This document shows, in pieces, positions 25,870-36,064 of a DNA stretch of 64,000 bases. The stretch is from positions 17,301,504-17,365,503 of the forward strand of contig OZ038460.1 in NCBI GenBank assembly GCA_964036195.1, read 5' to 3'. The notes under the pieces were generated by a model. The model made no database searches. It was not told the origin of the DNA and was given only the letters and a program-made list of their open reading frames with translations. The DNA is from Sphaerolaimus hirsutus (Eukaryota > Nematoda > Chromadorea > Monhysterida > Sphaerolaimidae). The position numbers and the translations under genes were made by a program. Within the stretch, counting starts at the first letter, position 1. The number at the start of each line of letters is the position of its first letter.

Positions 25870-27146
25870 TTCATTATCACAAAAAGAGAAGAGAAACACA
25901 CCGATTCAACCAAAAACATGATTCAACCCGGTTCGGTGCTTTTGGGTGCTAGCACCAACGATATGCTGGTGCCCTTCGGAGCCATTTTTTGAGGATGTTA
26001 GGCGCTCCACACGGTAGTTGACATTCGAATGTCAACTGCTTGATGTCAACTTTTATTTTAGTTCACGTGTCACAGAGCGATCTTCAATTGCACCGGTGCG
26101 GTGCGCTGCGGTGCCATTTTTCCCGGTGCCTCTGACATCACTAAATATAAAAGGAAAAAATGGCTGGAAATGATGCGAAAAATAGAAGTGCACCATCCAA
26201 TAGAACTAGAAGGATGTTTTCGATACTTCAATAGTAGACTGTAGGGCGGGTAAAAAAGTTGAAGCAAAAAAATAGAAATGCGCCCTTGTATCAGCAGAAA
26301 TACAGCAATAGATCGGTAGACTATCGTTGTGGAATTTTCAGAAGCTCAATATCCGAAATTTTCCACTATATGTTTTCGATTTGCAAAGATATACCAACAT
26401 GCCTAATCGCTAATCGAACATTTTCTCCCGCCCGATAGAAATTTTTTTTGCAAAGTATCCAAAAATGACTCCTAATGGAAAGGAGAATGTGATCATGTAT
26501 AGCAGGTTGGCCCACTTCCAAGTTATAGCTTGCGTATTGTACGAACGATAGTCTAAGCTGCCCCCCCCTAATTTTTGCTCAAAATCGATCAAATTTACGC
26601 CATAATGCCAATTTTCACCATCATAATTGCTACTTTCATTCATATACATTGTTATATACCTATTTTTAGCCTATTATTTCTCAAATTTATACCGATTTTG
26701 AAATATTTGGCCAACTGCCAACTTGCCTGAAAGAATGCCTATCTGGAACTGAGCCTAATATTTGCAAAAATTTGCACAAAAAGAAAAACGGATCGGGTGA
26801 GTTGTTTCTGGACGGTACAGAAAAGACCCTCGCGGGCGGCGGCGCGCCAAAAATCGTCAAAAAGCCGATTCAATTGAGTCAAGAAGGTATTTTTTAATCA
26901 ACTTTTTCTGACAATATTGATGTCCATCTTGGGTTGAAACGACCGCATGCGGTTTTCATTAGTGGGTGACTTTTATCGCTTTCGGCCATCTCGTTTAATG
27001 GTTTAGTGCAGAAGACACGCGTTTAGAACAATCAAGAAGGCTTATAAATTTTTGTGTGAGATGCAGTGGAAACTTTCAGACAAACTTTCGAGTGAAACCA
27101 AAGCTTCAAGCGAAAAATAATATGCGTGACGTTGTGGCGGCAGTCC

Positions 27147-27300
27147 CAGACCCTGTAAAGTGTAGAGTAAAGTGTCAAATGTCATGCAAAATGCCATATA
27201 AAACAAATAAAAAAATTACTGAACTTTGCATGACAATTGACACTCTGCTATACATTAGTCATGGCATTTAACACTACACTGTAAGGTCTGGGATTGGCAC
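27147..27300. mobile_element. Family A MITE upstream of SERF
   Basis: Left end GGCAGTCCCAGACCCTG, right end GTAAGGTCTGGGATTGGCAC. It ends about 145 bases before the SERF start codon, so it may lie in the promoter or in a 5' UTR intron. In this copy the inner right-hand TTTTACAG is mutated. Confidence 0.6.
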
Positions 27301-27444
27301 ATGTATGTCAACTTTAAGGCAACTACCTAAATTTAGTGCAACTTCAAGGCTGATCATCTGATAAATTAAAAAAGTCTGCCAAATCGACACCCTCCTATCA
27401 ATTCCATTTCACAGTCATAGATGTCACTCAAAAATCCCCCCCAG

Positions 27445-28148
27445 ATGACCCGTGGAAACCAGCGTGAACTGGCACGCCAAAAGGCAGCCAAAGATAACAA
27501 GGGTAAAGCGAAAGCCAGCGCGGAACACGGAGCAAATCAGGGACTTACGTTGGAGCAGAGAAAAGAACGGTTTGGTGGGGTTTTGTTTGTGGATGGGTGT
27601 TTTTGGAAGAGTGCCAAAATTGGTTGAAGTGTTGAAATTGTGTAAAATGGGAGGGTGATGGTGTGGTGTATTGAAATGATTTTCGGTTGCCTTGTTATGT
27701 TGTTAATGTGTTTGGTGTAAGAACATTACCTACTTTCACATTTACGCAACATCAGATTGTTTCAGTTTCGAGCGTTACCTAGTGCTTTTTGCAGCCTTTT
27801 TGGGTAACAACTTATGTATATTTTGGCTGCTTCTGGAGTGAAACGCTTCTTAACCGGCTAAATCTATCAAGTGCCACTTAAATGTCCAAATGAAATGAAA
27901 ATTGTCATTTTGACAGAAATTTTAAATTTTCAACCTGGAAAAACGACCCATTTCTCCCAGCTGTCTGTCTGCCCCGGAGTCAATATTTTTTAGCTACTAA
28001 CCCCTGATTTCCCCCCACAATCGGCCAGCTATCGATCATGAGCGATTGATTTAGAAGTTGTACCGCAATTTTTGCTCAAAATCGCTAATTTTCATACCTT
28101 CAAAATCACTAATTATAGGTCTTTAATCGCCTATTTTCAGCTATTCCG

Positions 28149-28189
<41 letters not shown>

Positions 28190-28459
28190 TTATATGCATA
28201 TACGTATTTATAGCGCTTTAATCCGCAACCCCCCTCCAATAAAGTTTTCAGCTATCTATCCCTCCTGGGGGGGGCGATTTGCTATCTATCAACCCCCAGA
28301 AAGTCAAAAAATGGAATACCCCCTGCCCGATACTGACATCTGCATTTCATTGCGAAAATTTCTGATTGTTTTTTCAAAATTTCCAGCGATGCGGAACTGA
28401 TGCGACTGAAGCAGGAGAAAAAGAAAGCAGATGCTGAAGCGAAGGCTGCCAAAAAGTGA
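27445..28459 (+). CDS. SERF: SERF / 4F5-type small EDRK-rich factor
   Basis: SERF proteins are very small, charged, mostly disordered proteins; family members accelerate amyloid aggregation and bind RNA. Exon 1 is 27,445-27,569 and begins with the family hallmark MTRGNQRELARQK. Exon 2 is 28,387-28,459 and encodes DAELMRLKQEKKKADAEAK then AAKK and TGA. The split codon CG|C restores the RD pair found at this point in vertebrate SERF (QRDSEI). Donor ACG|GTTTGG, acceptor TTTCCAG. The predicted protein is 65 residues, close to the roughly 60 of human SERF1/2. The ATG directly follows CCCCCCCAG, so a 5' UTR intron may end there; an in-frame ATG at 27,421 is less likely. The neighbour, about 4 kb to the right and convergent, is SMN. 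Confidence 0.92.
28153..28188. repeat. (TA)n microsatellite in SERF intron
   Basis: About 18 uninterrupted TA units inside the single coding intron of SERF. Likely length-polymorphic. Confidence 0.9.
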
Positions 28460-30129
28460 ACAGAAACAGAACTTGATGGCAAACAGAAAATGCGTTGCAT
28501 AGCAATCTGATTCATTTTTGGTATAATACGGGATAAAATAAATGCCGCCGATGTTTTGGGGTGGGGACACTGGCAAATCGATCGATCGATCGAAATGTCC
28601 ATATATTTACTTTCATGGCTGCTCAAAAGATTTTGTGTCCATTTTCCGAAAATCATTTTCTCCACACCCCACCCAAAAATGTTTAAAAAATTTCACTTTT
28701 GGAATTGGTAAATCGTCTGTGGTAGCATTAATTTTGTCCAACACCTCATTCATATTTTATCGACTATTTGTTGCTTTGAAATGAAATGTGCGATTATTCG
28801 ATTATGCAGCTTCTCTAACGGCGGAAATATGCATTGATTCCTCAAAAGTTAATTTTTAACTGATGTAAATGTGTATTTGTTCCACCAAAGCGCCGTTTCT
28901 CACTTGTGATAATCAATTTACACAATTCAATCGCTTTCAATCTTAATGAACAGCCTTTATTTTTAATATAGTTTGATGAACAGCTCACACATGCGAAAGA
29001 CTTTTTTATCAGAAAAATTAACCATTGTACAATTTGCACCACCGTGTAAATATTAACCGTACTAAAAGTAAAGTGAACAGCGTCAACCCATAACAAATTA
29101 CACTATTTTCAGGCATTTCTTGTTCTGTTTGACTGCAGACTCGCCTGTCTTTGACCCTGTAGTGTGTAAAATAAAATTGAACTTTTGGGTTGAATTAAAA
29201 ATAAGGGACAGGCGAAATACGATAATTTTGATAAATTTATTACAGGATTTTTTTAAGAATTGTATTTAAATACCTCATTTGGTTGAATAATTCTCCTTTG
29301 TATGATGAATTTGATATGTTCAATTTGAACAAAAATGGCATTGTGTTCATAAAGCATGTATTGTGGAATGTGTTGATAGAAGCATGAAAATTTTGACGAA
29401 AAAACAATTGCCCCCCCCCCCCTAAAAAAAGTCTGGCGAAATAACAAATGCCCCCCCCCTCTAAAAAGTCCCGACGAAAAAATAATTCCCCAAGGGAAAT
29501 ATTAGAGCAAACACGGTAAATATAAATTGCGTTCCATTCTCCTCACGTTTTGGGGACTTTTTCCTACACGCGGCATCGGCACCTTAGTACACCACCGAAA
29601 TTTGGGCAACTCATAAATCTGTTTTGAACCCATTTGAGTTCACTAGAATGCGGAGTTTGTCATTGTGGTAAACTCAAACCTTATCAAAGCAGATTTGTCA
29701 GGTTCGATGGCGTAAATACTATTGAATTGACCACAGAAAATCTATCAATATCGGCGGCAAAATATACTGACACATCTGCTCATTCAATACTGCATAAAAC
29801 GCATGGAAAGTTGATGGAAATTGGGACGTACCGTAAATAATGTGTAAAAACTTATGTATCGAATCGCTTCTGGGTGTGAACGGGTAGGGGCCGTATAAAC
29901 TACTGCGCACATCGATGTGGAGTAGAAGTTAAGTATTTGTAAATATATTAAGGCGATGTTCACAGGAAAATTAGTGACGAAAGCGGTAAGTTTCATATTT
30001 CAAGGAAAAAGTTCCATATTTGTGAGGAGGTAGTGAAGTATAAATTCAGACTACTTGAGTTACACACATACCAAGTTGTGCCCGTCGTTCATAAGTTATA
30101 GACGTTTTAATAAATTATGCTGTCGCAGC

Positions 30130-32014
30130 TAGGGTGTCAAATTTCCGTTTCCGTTTTCCGTTTCCGCAGGAAAATTTTTTACCTTTCTGTTTTCCGTTTT
30201 CCGGCAGCCGAAAAATTTTTACCTTTCCGTTTTCCATTTTCCGGCAGCTGAAAAATTTTTACCTTTCCGTTTTCCGGCAGCTGAAAATTTTTTACCTTTC
30301 CGTTTCCGTTTTTCCGGCTGAAAAATTTTTACCTTTCCGTTTCCGTTTTACCAGGCCATTTTTCCATTTTCTGGCTAGATTTTCAGTTTTCTGGCATTTT
30401 TCCATTGTTTTTCAAATCTGTATTTATCTTCAATTGGCTCATCCCATTGTGTTGTTTTTGTCTCTTGGAGCAGCATTGACAACTGGGATTTTAGGGTCAG
30501 TGAAACAGGTGCTGTGAACCCAATTGGGTCATATGCTGACACCAATAATTTATTCAAGTTTTGTCTGGTTGGTGTTGTGATGCTGTCAATTTGCAATTTT
30601 GGTGTTGATATTGCCAGCATGCCCATTCGGTGATTTTATTTCATGCCCATTACTGCGACAATTTTATTCACCTTTGGACTCCTGTCGTTTTCTGCTATTT
30701 CATTCATGACTGATCTGGAGTTTGACAGCCATTCCCTCATGTTCATAGAACATTGGTTAAAAAAAGCTTTGACTTTGTAATATAGTTCTAAAGCTTCAAC
30801 TTCATTTGTGACACTCATGATGAAATTATCCACGTAAATGTTGTTTATTATCATCGCCAACTGGTTTCATTCCCCTTCATTTTCTTCATATTCATTCATG
30901 TTGTTTATTGTCACATAAAATGGTATTTTATGACTGCTCCCAAAATTGCTGGGCTGCAGACAAGTCCAAACAGTACACATTTAAAACAAAGTACTATTAA
31001 GTTACTTTCAGTTACTGGTTTTGAGGTATCTTTCAGCCAGAAAAATTGTGTGTAGTCTCTAGCTTGGTCATGCAATCCTATTTGCAAAAATGCCTTTTCA
31101 ATATTGGCAATTAATGCAAGATTGCCTGCCCTGAACCTCAGGAGTAGGCCCAGTGATAATGGTGTTGTAATTGGTCCTCTAAAAAGGCACTCGTTGAAAC
31201 TGGGCTTACCTGCCGACCCATCGTACACGATTCTGCATGATGTCAATTTGCCTGGCGCGATTACTGGCTGGTGTGGCAGGTAATGAATCCCCTTGTTGTC
31301 TGTTTTGTAGTCACAGGTCTCAATTATTCCCTTTTCTAGTTGGTCATCCAAAACTTTCCGGTATTGTTCGAATAAGTTTGGATCTTTGTTGAATCTTCTT
31401 ATCAGTGATTTAAACCGCACCAAGGCTTCTGCTTTTCCCATGGGCAGGTCACTGATACTCTCTTTATACTGCCAGTCAATATAGTATTATTTGTTGTTGT
31501 CGTTGAATTTTATGCTATTTATTATCATCTCTGCAATGTTGTCATCAATTGCATAGGGGTCATCAGTGATTCCCACTGCTTCTAGACTGTGAAATTGTCG
31601 TATTGTTTTCTTTCCTATGGCAACTATGGCTACTTTTTGATGACTTTTTGTTGGTTCAGTTAAGCTTAAGTTACAAGCATGATCCATAGTTGCAGAATGT
31701 ACAGCTACCACAATCAAAGCCAAACAGGCAAACCTGCATGCAGGTTTTCCTTCTGCCAATTTGTCTATCACTGTGCTAATTGTACTTTATTTTTTTCCGT
31801 TTCCGTGAAAATTTTGCTTTCCGTTTTCCGGCATTTCATTTTTCCGTTTTCCGGCCGACAATTTTTTTTTACCTTTCCGTTTTCCGTTTTCCGCTGAGTG
31901 AAATTTTTTTAGCTTTCTGTTTTCCGGCAGAAATTTTTTTTTACCTTTCCGTTTTCCGTAAAGTGAAAAAATTTTACCTTTCCGTTTTCCGTAAAAAATT
32001 TTTTTGACACCCTA
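30130..32014. mobile_element. hAT-like element, TTTCCG family, carrying a Pao/BEL fragment
   Basis: Ends TAGGGTGTCAAATTTCCG and TTTTTTTGACACCCTA with the perfect octamer GTCGCAGC on both sides (30,122-30,129 and 32,015-32,022). The outer 250-300 bases on each side are TTTTCCG arrays. The middle, about 30,410-31,738, is retrotransposon pol sequence. Next to it is half of the AACCTGCATGCAGGTT hairpin that forms the complete core of the copy at 41,235. Confidence 0.88.
30410..31738 (-). pseudogene. Pao/BEL retrotransposon pol fragment (reverse transcriptase)
   Basis: On the minus strand the frame at 31,441-30,911 shows the Pao/BEL reverse-transcriptase signature. The motifs are HYLPHQPVI, then CRIVYDGSAGKPSFNECL, then a stretch matching the family pattern of RFR followed by an IEKAFLQI-type D/N-I-E-K segment and FFWL. 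Upstream (31,771-31,487) is the linker between protease and RT; downstream pieces (30,860-30,375) are in shifted frames with stops. No LTR, protease active site, RNase H or integrase could be identified, so this is a dead internal fragment. The conserved polymerase aspartates are not intact in one frame. Confidence 0.85.
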
Positions 32015-32338
32015 GTCGCAGCTAAGTCTCTTGTTTTGTTTAACTGCAGACTCGCCTGCTACTTCACTGCCCTTTCCCGGAACTTTTTGTCTGAAATTTG
32101 AAACTTAACAAGACTTTTCGTCACTAATTTTACCTGTAAACACCGCCTAAAGGTAACATGAAAATTCTGCTTGGTGGTGGGGTTACAGTGCCATTGACCC
32201 GTGCGAATTTTGGCAAACAGAAATTATATAATTTAGCCATGCGCGCGGAAAAAACGTTCCTACGTCCACGTACTGCATCAGGGTGTGTTAAATCTCAAAT
32301 CTAAATCCGCAACTTCAAATCAACGATTCAAAATCACA

Positions 32339-32389
32339 CTATTCCCCAACCCCATCGAAAAATTCTCGACATCCACAAAATAATCTCGC
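32339..32389 (-). CDS. SMN: Probable SMN terminal exon
   Basis: After the YG box exon (donor CAG|GTTTGT at 32,455) a 66-base T-rich intron ends at TTCGGTTTTAG. The following frame gives ARLFCGCREFFDGVGE and TAG. Phase and the pyrimidine tract fit. The residues themselves are not conserved with vertebrate SMN tails, so the alternative of a longer read-through end remains open. Confidence 0.55.
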   Translation of the reverse strand, partial: ARLFCGCREFFDGVGE

Positions 32390-35023
32390 CTAAAACCGAA
32401 CAAACCAAGACCTATCAAAAACACACAAAAACAACCACCAACCAGAAAAACAAACCTGATAAAATCCAGTGTGATAGCCGGCCATGTACCAAGACATGAG
32501 CATCGCCGAGAGCGGGTCACCCTCTTTTGGTTGTTGATTCGCGAATAAGTTCGGCGGCGGCGGCATCAGATTCTGTTGTGTTGAAACGGGATTTTTGATT
32601 GGGTGGGCTGGGGTCTCCAAGGGGGGTGGTTGACCTAAACCGCTCAGGGGTAGGGGTAGGCCCCCCCCCCAAATTGCCCGGTTATCTATCCATCACGGAG
32701 ACAATTTTTGGCTATTATCCCCTGAACAACCACCTATCTTGAGCGATTTTAGATAAATTTTACCCGAATTTTTTCCTCAAGATCTTGATACTTACTATTT
32801 TATAGATTTTCACCTTATCGCCCATTTTCAGCTACTTCTTGTACTATATGTGATTATATACCTTTTTTAGCGACTACGATGTAGTTTTTAAGCTACTGGC
32901 TATTAGCTGGCCACATCAAACTCTCGAGTGAAAAAAAACGATGAATGAAAACCAAAAAAGGCACGCACCATCACGCCCGCGCCACTCCCCTGCCACTTGC
33001 CACCAGTTCCATTCTCATCCTGCGCGCGACTATCATCCCCACAATCCTCCCTCCCCAGTCCAACATGTGCCCCAGGCGCATCCCCCTGTTCCTGTTCGGC
33101 ATCACCACCATCATCATCATCATCGGCGTGCTGCAGCAGGCCCAATTCGGCGGCGCGATCGAGCCTGCGCCGTTTGGTGGGTGCTGCGCGGCTGGGATTT
33201 GGATGGCACGTGGAGAGTTGTGGGTTTTTGGGGGAGTTGGTGTGTTGAAGATTCGTATTTGAAGCGATTAGCATTTGCATGACGAGCAGGGTTGGGACAA
33301 AATTTTTTTTGGAGAAATGTAAAAAAACGTTTAACTAGATTATTGCTGACAACATTCGAGAGCCACCCCTCATTAAATCGGGCAGCAAGATATTGATCCA
33401 GCCAGAGGCAACTTTTTGGCTACTATCACCTGAGCCCCCCCCCCCCAATCGCTCAGCTGTCTTTGTGAAGCAAGTTTTGAATGATTTCTCCCCAATTTCA
33501 CTCAAAAGCGCCTATTTTTGTTCATTTTGGCGATTTTCACTTTCAAAAACGCTATTTATATACATGGTGATATTTTATAGATTTCCCCCTTCTGACTTCT
33601 ACACATTGAAAAAGCCTATATTGGACCCCCGCGTACCACGCCCCCCCCCCCATTTTTATTCAGCTATCTGTGTTTCTGGTGGAATAAATTTGACAGGCAT
33701 CCAGCCCCTGCCAGGGCCAAAATCCTGGAGACCCCTGCTCACCTAGGGTCCAAATCCCCAAGACATCCCCAAAAGAACCCCCAAAATAAAAAACTCACGA
33801 TAACAATTCTTCCGCTTTCAAAGTCTCCACCCCCTCAGTTTCGTAGCCGACAAAAAGCACGTCCACAGTTTTCTTGACATTGTCAACTCCGCTGACTACT
33901 GCTTCATAATAACTGGAATCGTGTGAATAAATCGCGGCGCATTTGTCGCCCACGCGCCATTCCCAATGTTTTCGCTTGCCGCTATGCGAACTAGTTGACA
34001 AATTTTGGTATTTTGGGGCGGAAGTTGCAGTAGTGTCCGGCTGAAATTTAGGGGGATCAGTTTGATTTTAGGATTGCAGTTGACGGAACGCGTATTCCAA
34101 TGCTTTTGGGGAGTGGGGCATAGGAAGCTCTTTCAAAATAAACTTTTGAATGTCTTTTAAGCATCTTTTTCAACATTATTTGTTTTAAAGTCTCAAGAAA
34201 TCTATAGTTTAAGTTTTTACACATTTGAGCGACGTTACATACGTAACCATGTAAATGAATACACAAAAGGCACGAAGTTTACTGAGGCTTAATATGAATA
34301 AGTATCTAGGTATGTTAATTCCCAGATCTCGATCGTTTTAAAAATATCAATGGCAGTATAGCACCATAAAAAGTACCTTTAAATCCTTGGATTGGTCGCG
34401 CTGCGGCGTGCTGCCAGCGTTTTCGGTGACGGTTTTTGACGCTCCTGCGGCTTCCTGCAAACAGTGAAGACTGTATTAGAAAAGGCTCATTCCGATCTCA
34501 TGAACAGAAAAATTATTTTAAGGATTCAGTAGAGTTACGCTCAATGTATAATAAAAAATAGCAAAATTGTCCATGCGGTTCCTAAAATACGGTGGTGCCG
34601 ATTCTGACGAAATTCACACCGAAAGTGCACGAGCATCATGACGAACCACGAAAGTGCACGAGTCCATCTCAGATTTCGAAATGTGTGATCTACCCTTCCT
34701 GTAATACCTTTCGTGTGGCTTTTTGCCAATTTCGTTTAGCATCAATTTCGATAATTACAAAAAAAAGAAACAAAAACGCCCGAATTACATCTGAACCCAG
34801 AAATAACAAAACAAACTCACATAGGTCACATTCATAAGCCTGTCATACTCAGCTATAAGCGCAGTATCGTCCCAAATGTCGTCGACCGTATCTTCACCCT
34901 GAACAGACTGAAAAGGTTGATTTAGAAAGTGTTGGAACTGTGCCAAAAATTTGTACTCAGTTTCTCTGATGAAAACAACGGACTAACTCGATGAAAAACG
35001 ACCAAACCCTGATCGCCCGACAT
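32339..35023 (-). CDS. SMN: Survival motor neuron protein, six coding exons
   Basis: SMN oligomers with Gemins load Sm proteins onto spliceosomal snRNAs in the cytoplasm. Exons in transcript order: 35,023-34,988; 34,907-34,821; 34,454-34,377; 34,040-33,799; 32,642-32,456; 32,389-32,339. Exon 2 holds the Gemin2-binding motif DIWDDTALIAEYD. Exon 4 is the Tudor domain (WRVGDKCAAIYS to the LKAEELL end). Exon 5 is proline-rich and ends in the self-association YG box, SWYMAGYHTGFYQ. All six join in frame to 226 residues, against 294 in human; the polyproline region is much shorter. Donors of exon 1 (GTTAGT) and the last exon are the weakest points. It is convergent with SERF. Confidence 0.93.
33062..33172 (+). 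CDS. Possible signal-anchor exon inside an SMN intron
   Basis: On the plus strand, acceptor CTCCCTCCCCAG is followed by TCCAACATG. The frame starts MCPRRIPLFLFG, continues ITTIIIIIGVLQQ, and ends QFGGAIEPAPF just before GTGGGT. About nine codons in ten end in G or C (ATC, CTG, GGC), unlike the surroundings. A short basic tail, one membrane segment and a luminal start resemble type II Golgi enzymes, but I cannot name a family and see no following exon. The opposite strand is also open over 126 codons (Asp-rich), in a phase that could fit SMN; codon bias favours the plus strand. Confidence 0.35.
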
Positions 35024-36064
35024 AACTGAAAAAGTTATGTAATTTTTGAATTAGTGATTAGAATTTTAGAGATTTTAGAATTAGAATTTTGGAGTTCAGT
35101 AATTTGTGGAAGCGTTGCAGGGAACGACTTCGAACCTTTTTCATTAAAAAATATTTGAGACGCAACATTTGCATACGATGTAAAACCGAAATTTTGTTTG
35201 CTGCAATCGCTTACACACCCGTTTTGACTGTTTATTATCTTATGACATTGTATCTAAGTATTTTTTATCGATGTTGTTTTGTAAAAAAGTAGGTGAGGCG
35301 GATAACTGAGTGGCATACGTTGCCCAAAAAACCAACGTTTCTTCAAACACTCAATTTGGCAGTTTGCCAACCGTTTCGAAATATTTCTTTTTTTTGTCTG
35401 AAATTTTGATCCTGCCCGTGTCAATTGTCAAAAATGCTTCCGAATCAACCAACCCAAAATATTGCTCAAGCATACCGCTTTCTGTTCATTCATTGATGCT
35501 CAATTTTCAGAAATTGCCATACCGTTGATTCACAGAAATCACAACACCCCAAGGTATTAGGGCTGGAAACCCGACCCGACAGAATTTTGACTGTGGAGTC
35601 GTTTTTGACAAAAACCGGGCTAAGTCACAAATCTGGTCGGGTCTCAAACACTAGCCACTAGTGCCAAAGCCACATTCATCACGTTCATTGGCGGCTTTTA
35701 AATATAAATTCGTTTGATTTTGTTGTGTGCCACGATCAGAATCAGATTGAAACTTGAGTCAGAGCCGTTGAAATTTCGCTGCTAATGAACGCGTGCGATG
35801 AATTATTGCGCACCTCACACTGGAAAATCAGTTACCGCGTCCGAGCAGTTTTCCGACGCGAACAAATGCAAACGCGGAAACAACAATTCAGCCAAATGGA
35901 AACCGTTTATGCAAAAAAATCGTTTGCAAATTCCGTCCGGCCAAGATAACCAAAAACCACCCAGACGCTGTAAAAATTTCCATTGCGCGCTGATTTTCAT
36001 TTCCATTTCCAAGAAACTTCCCATTCACATTTCACATTCCACCTTCACATTTCACATTTCACAT
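35024..36064. other. SMN 5' flank, no gene seen
   Basis: Intergenic sequence between the SMN start codon and the stop of the next gene, which is on the same strand. A CCCGACCCGACAG / GGTCGGGTC pair near 35,570-35,645 looks like a degraded hAT-like element of the CCCGACC type also present near 6700. No TATA box or CpG-like block stands out. Confidence 0.45.

Larger units (their letters stand above)
29952..32147. mobile_element. PIF/Harbinger-like element, outer shell of a nest
   Basis: The ends are inverted. The left reads GGCGATGTTCACAGGAAAAT and continues TAGTGACGAAA. The right is the complement of GGCGGTGTTTACAGGTAAAA. TAA lies immediately outside both ends (29,949-29,951 and 32,148-32,150), matching the 3-base duplications typical of PIF/Harbinger. 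Nearly all of it is a TTTCCG-family hAT-like insert. No transposase frame remains. Confidence 0.75.

Noticed and set aside
30375-31771. A functional Pao/BEL retrotransposon
   Set aside because: Frames are shifted with stops, and there are no LTRs, RNase H or integrase; annotated as a dead fragment.
32903-33280. 126-codon minus-strand frame with an Asp run, as an SMN exon
   Set aside because: Codon usage favours the plus strand and the Asp run is the complement of repeated ATC. Kept only as an alternative.
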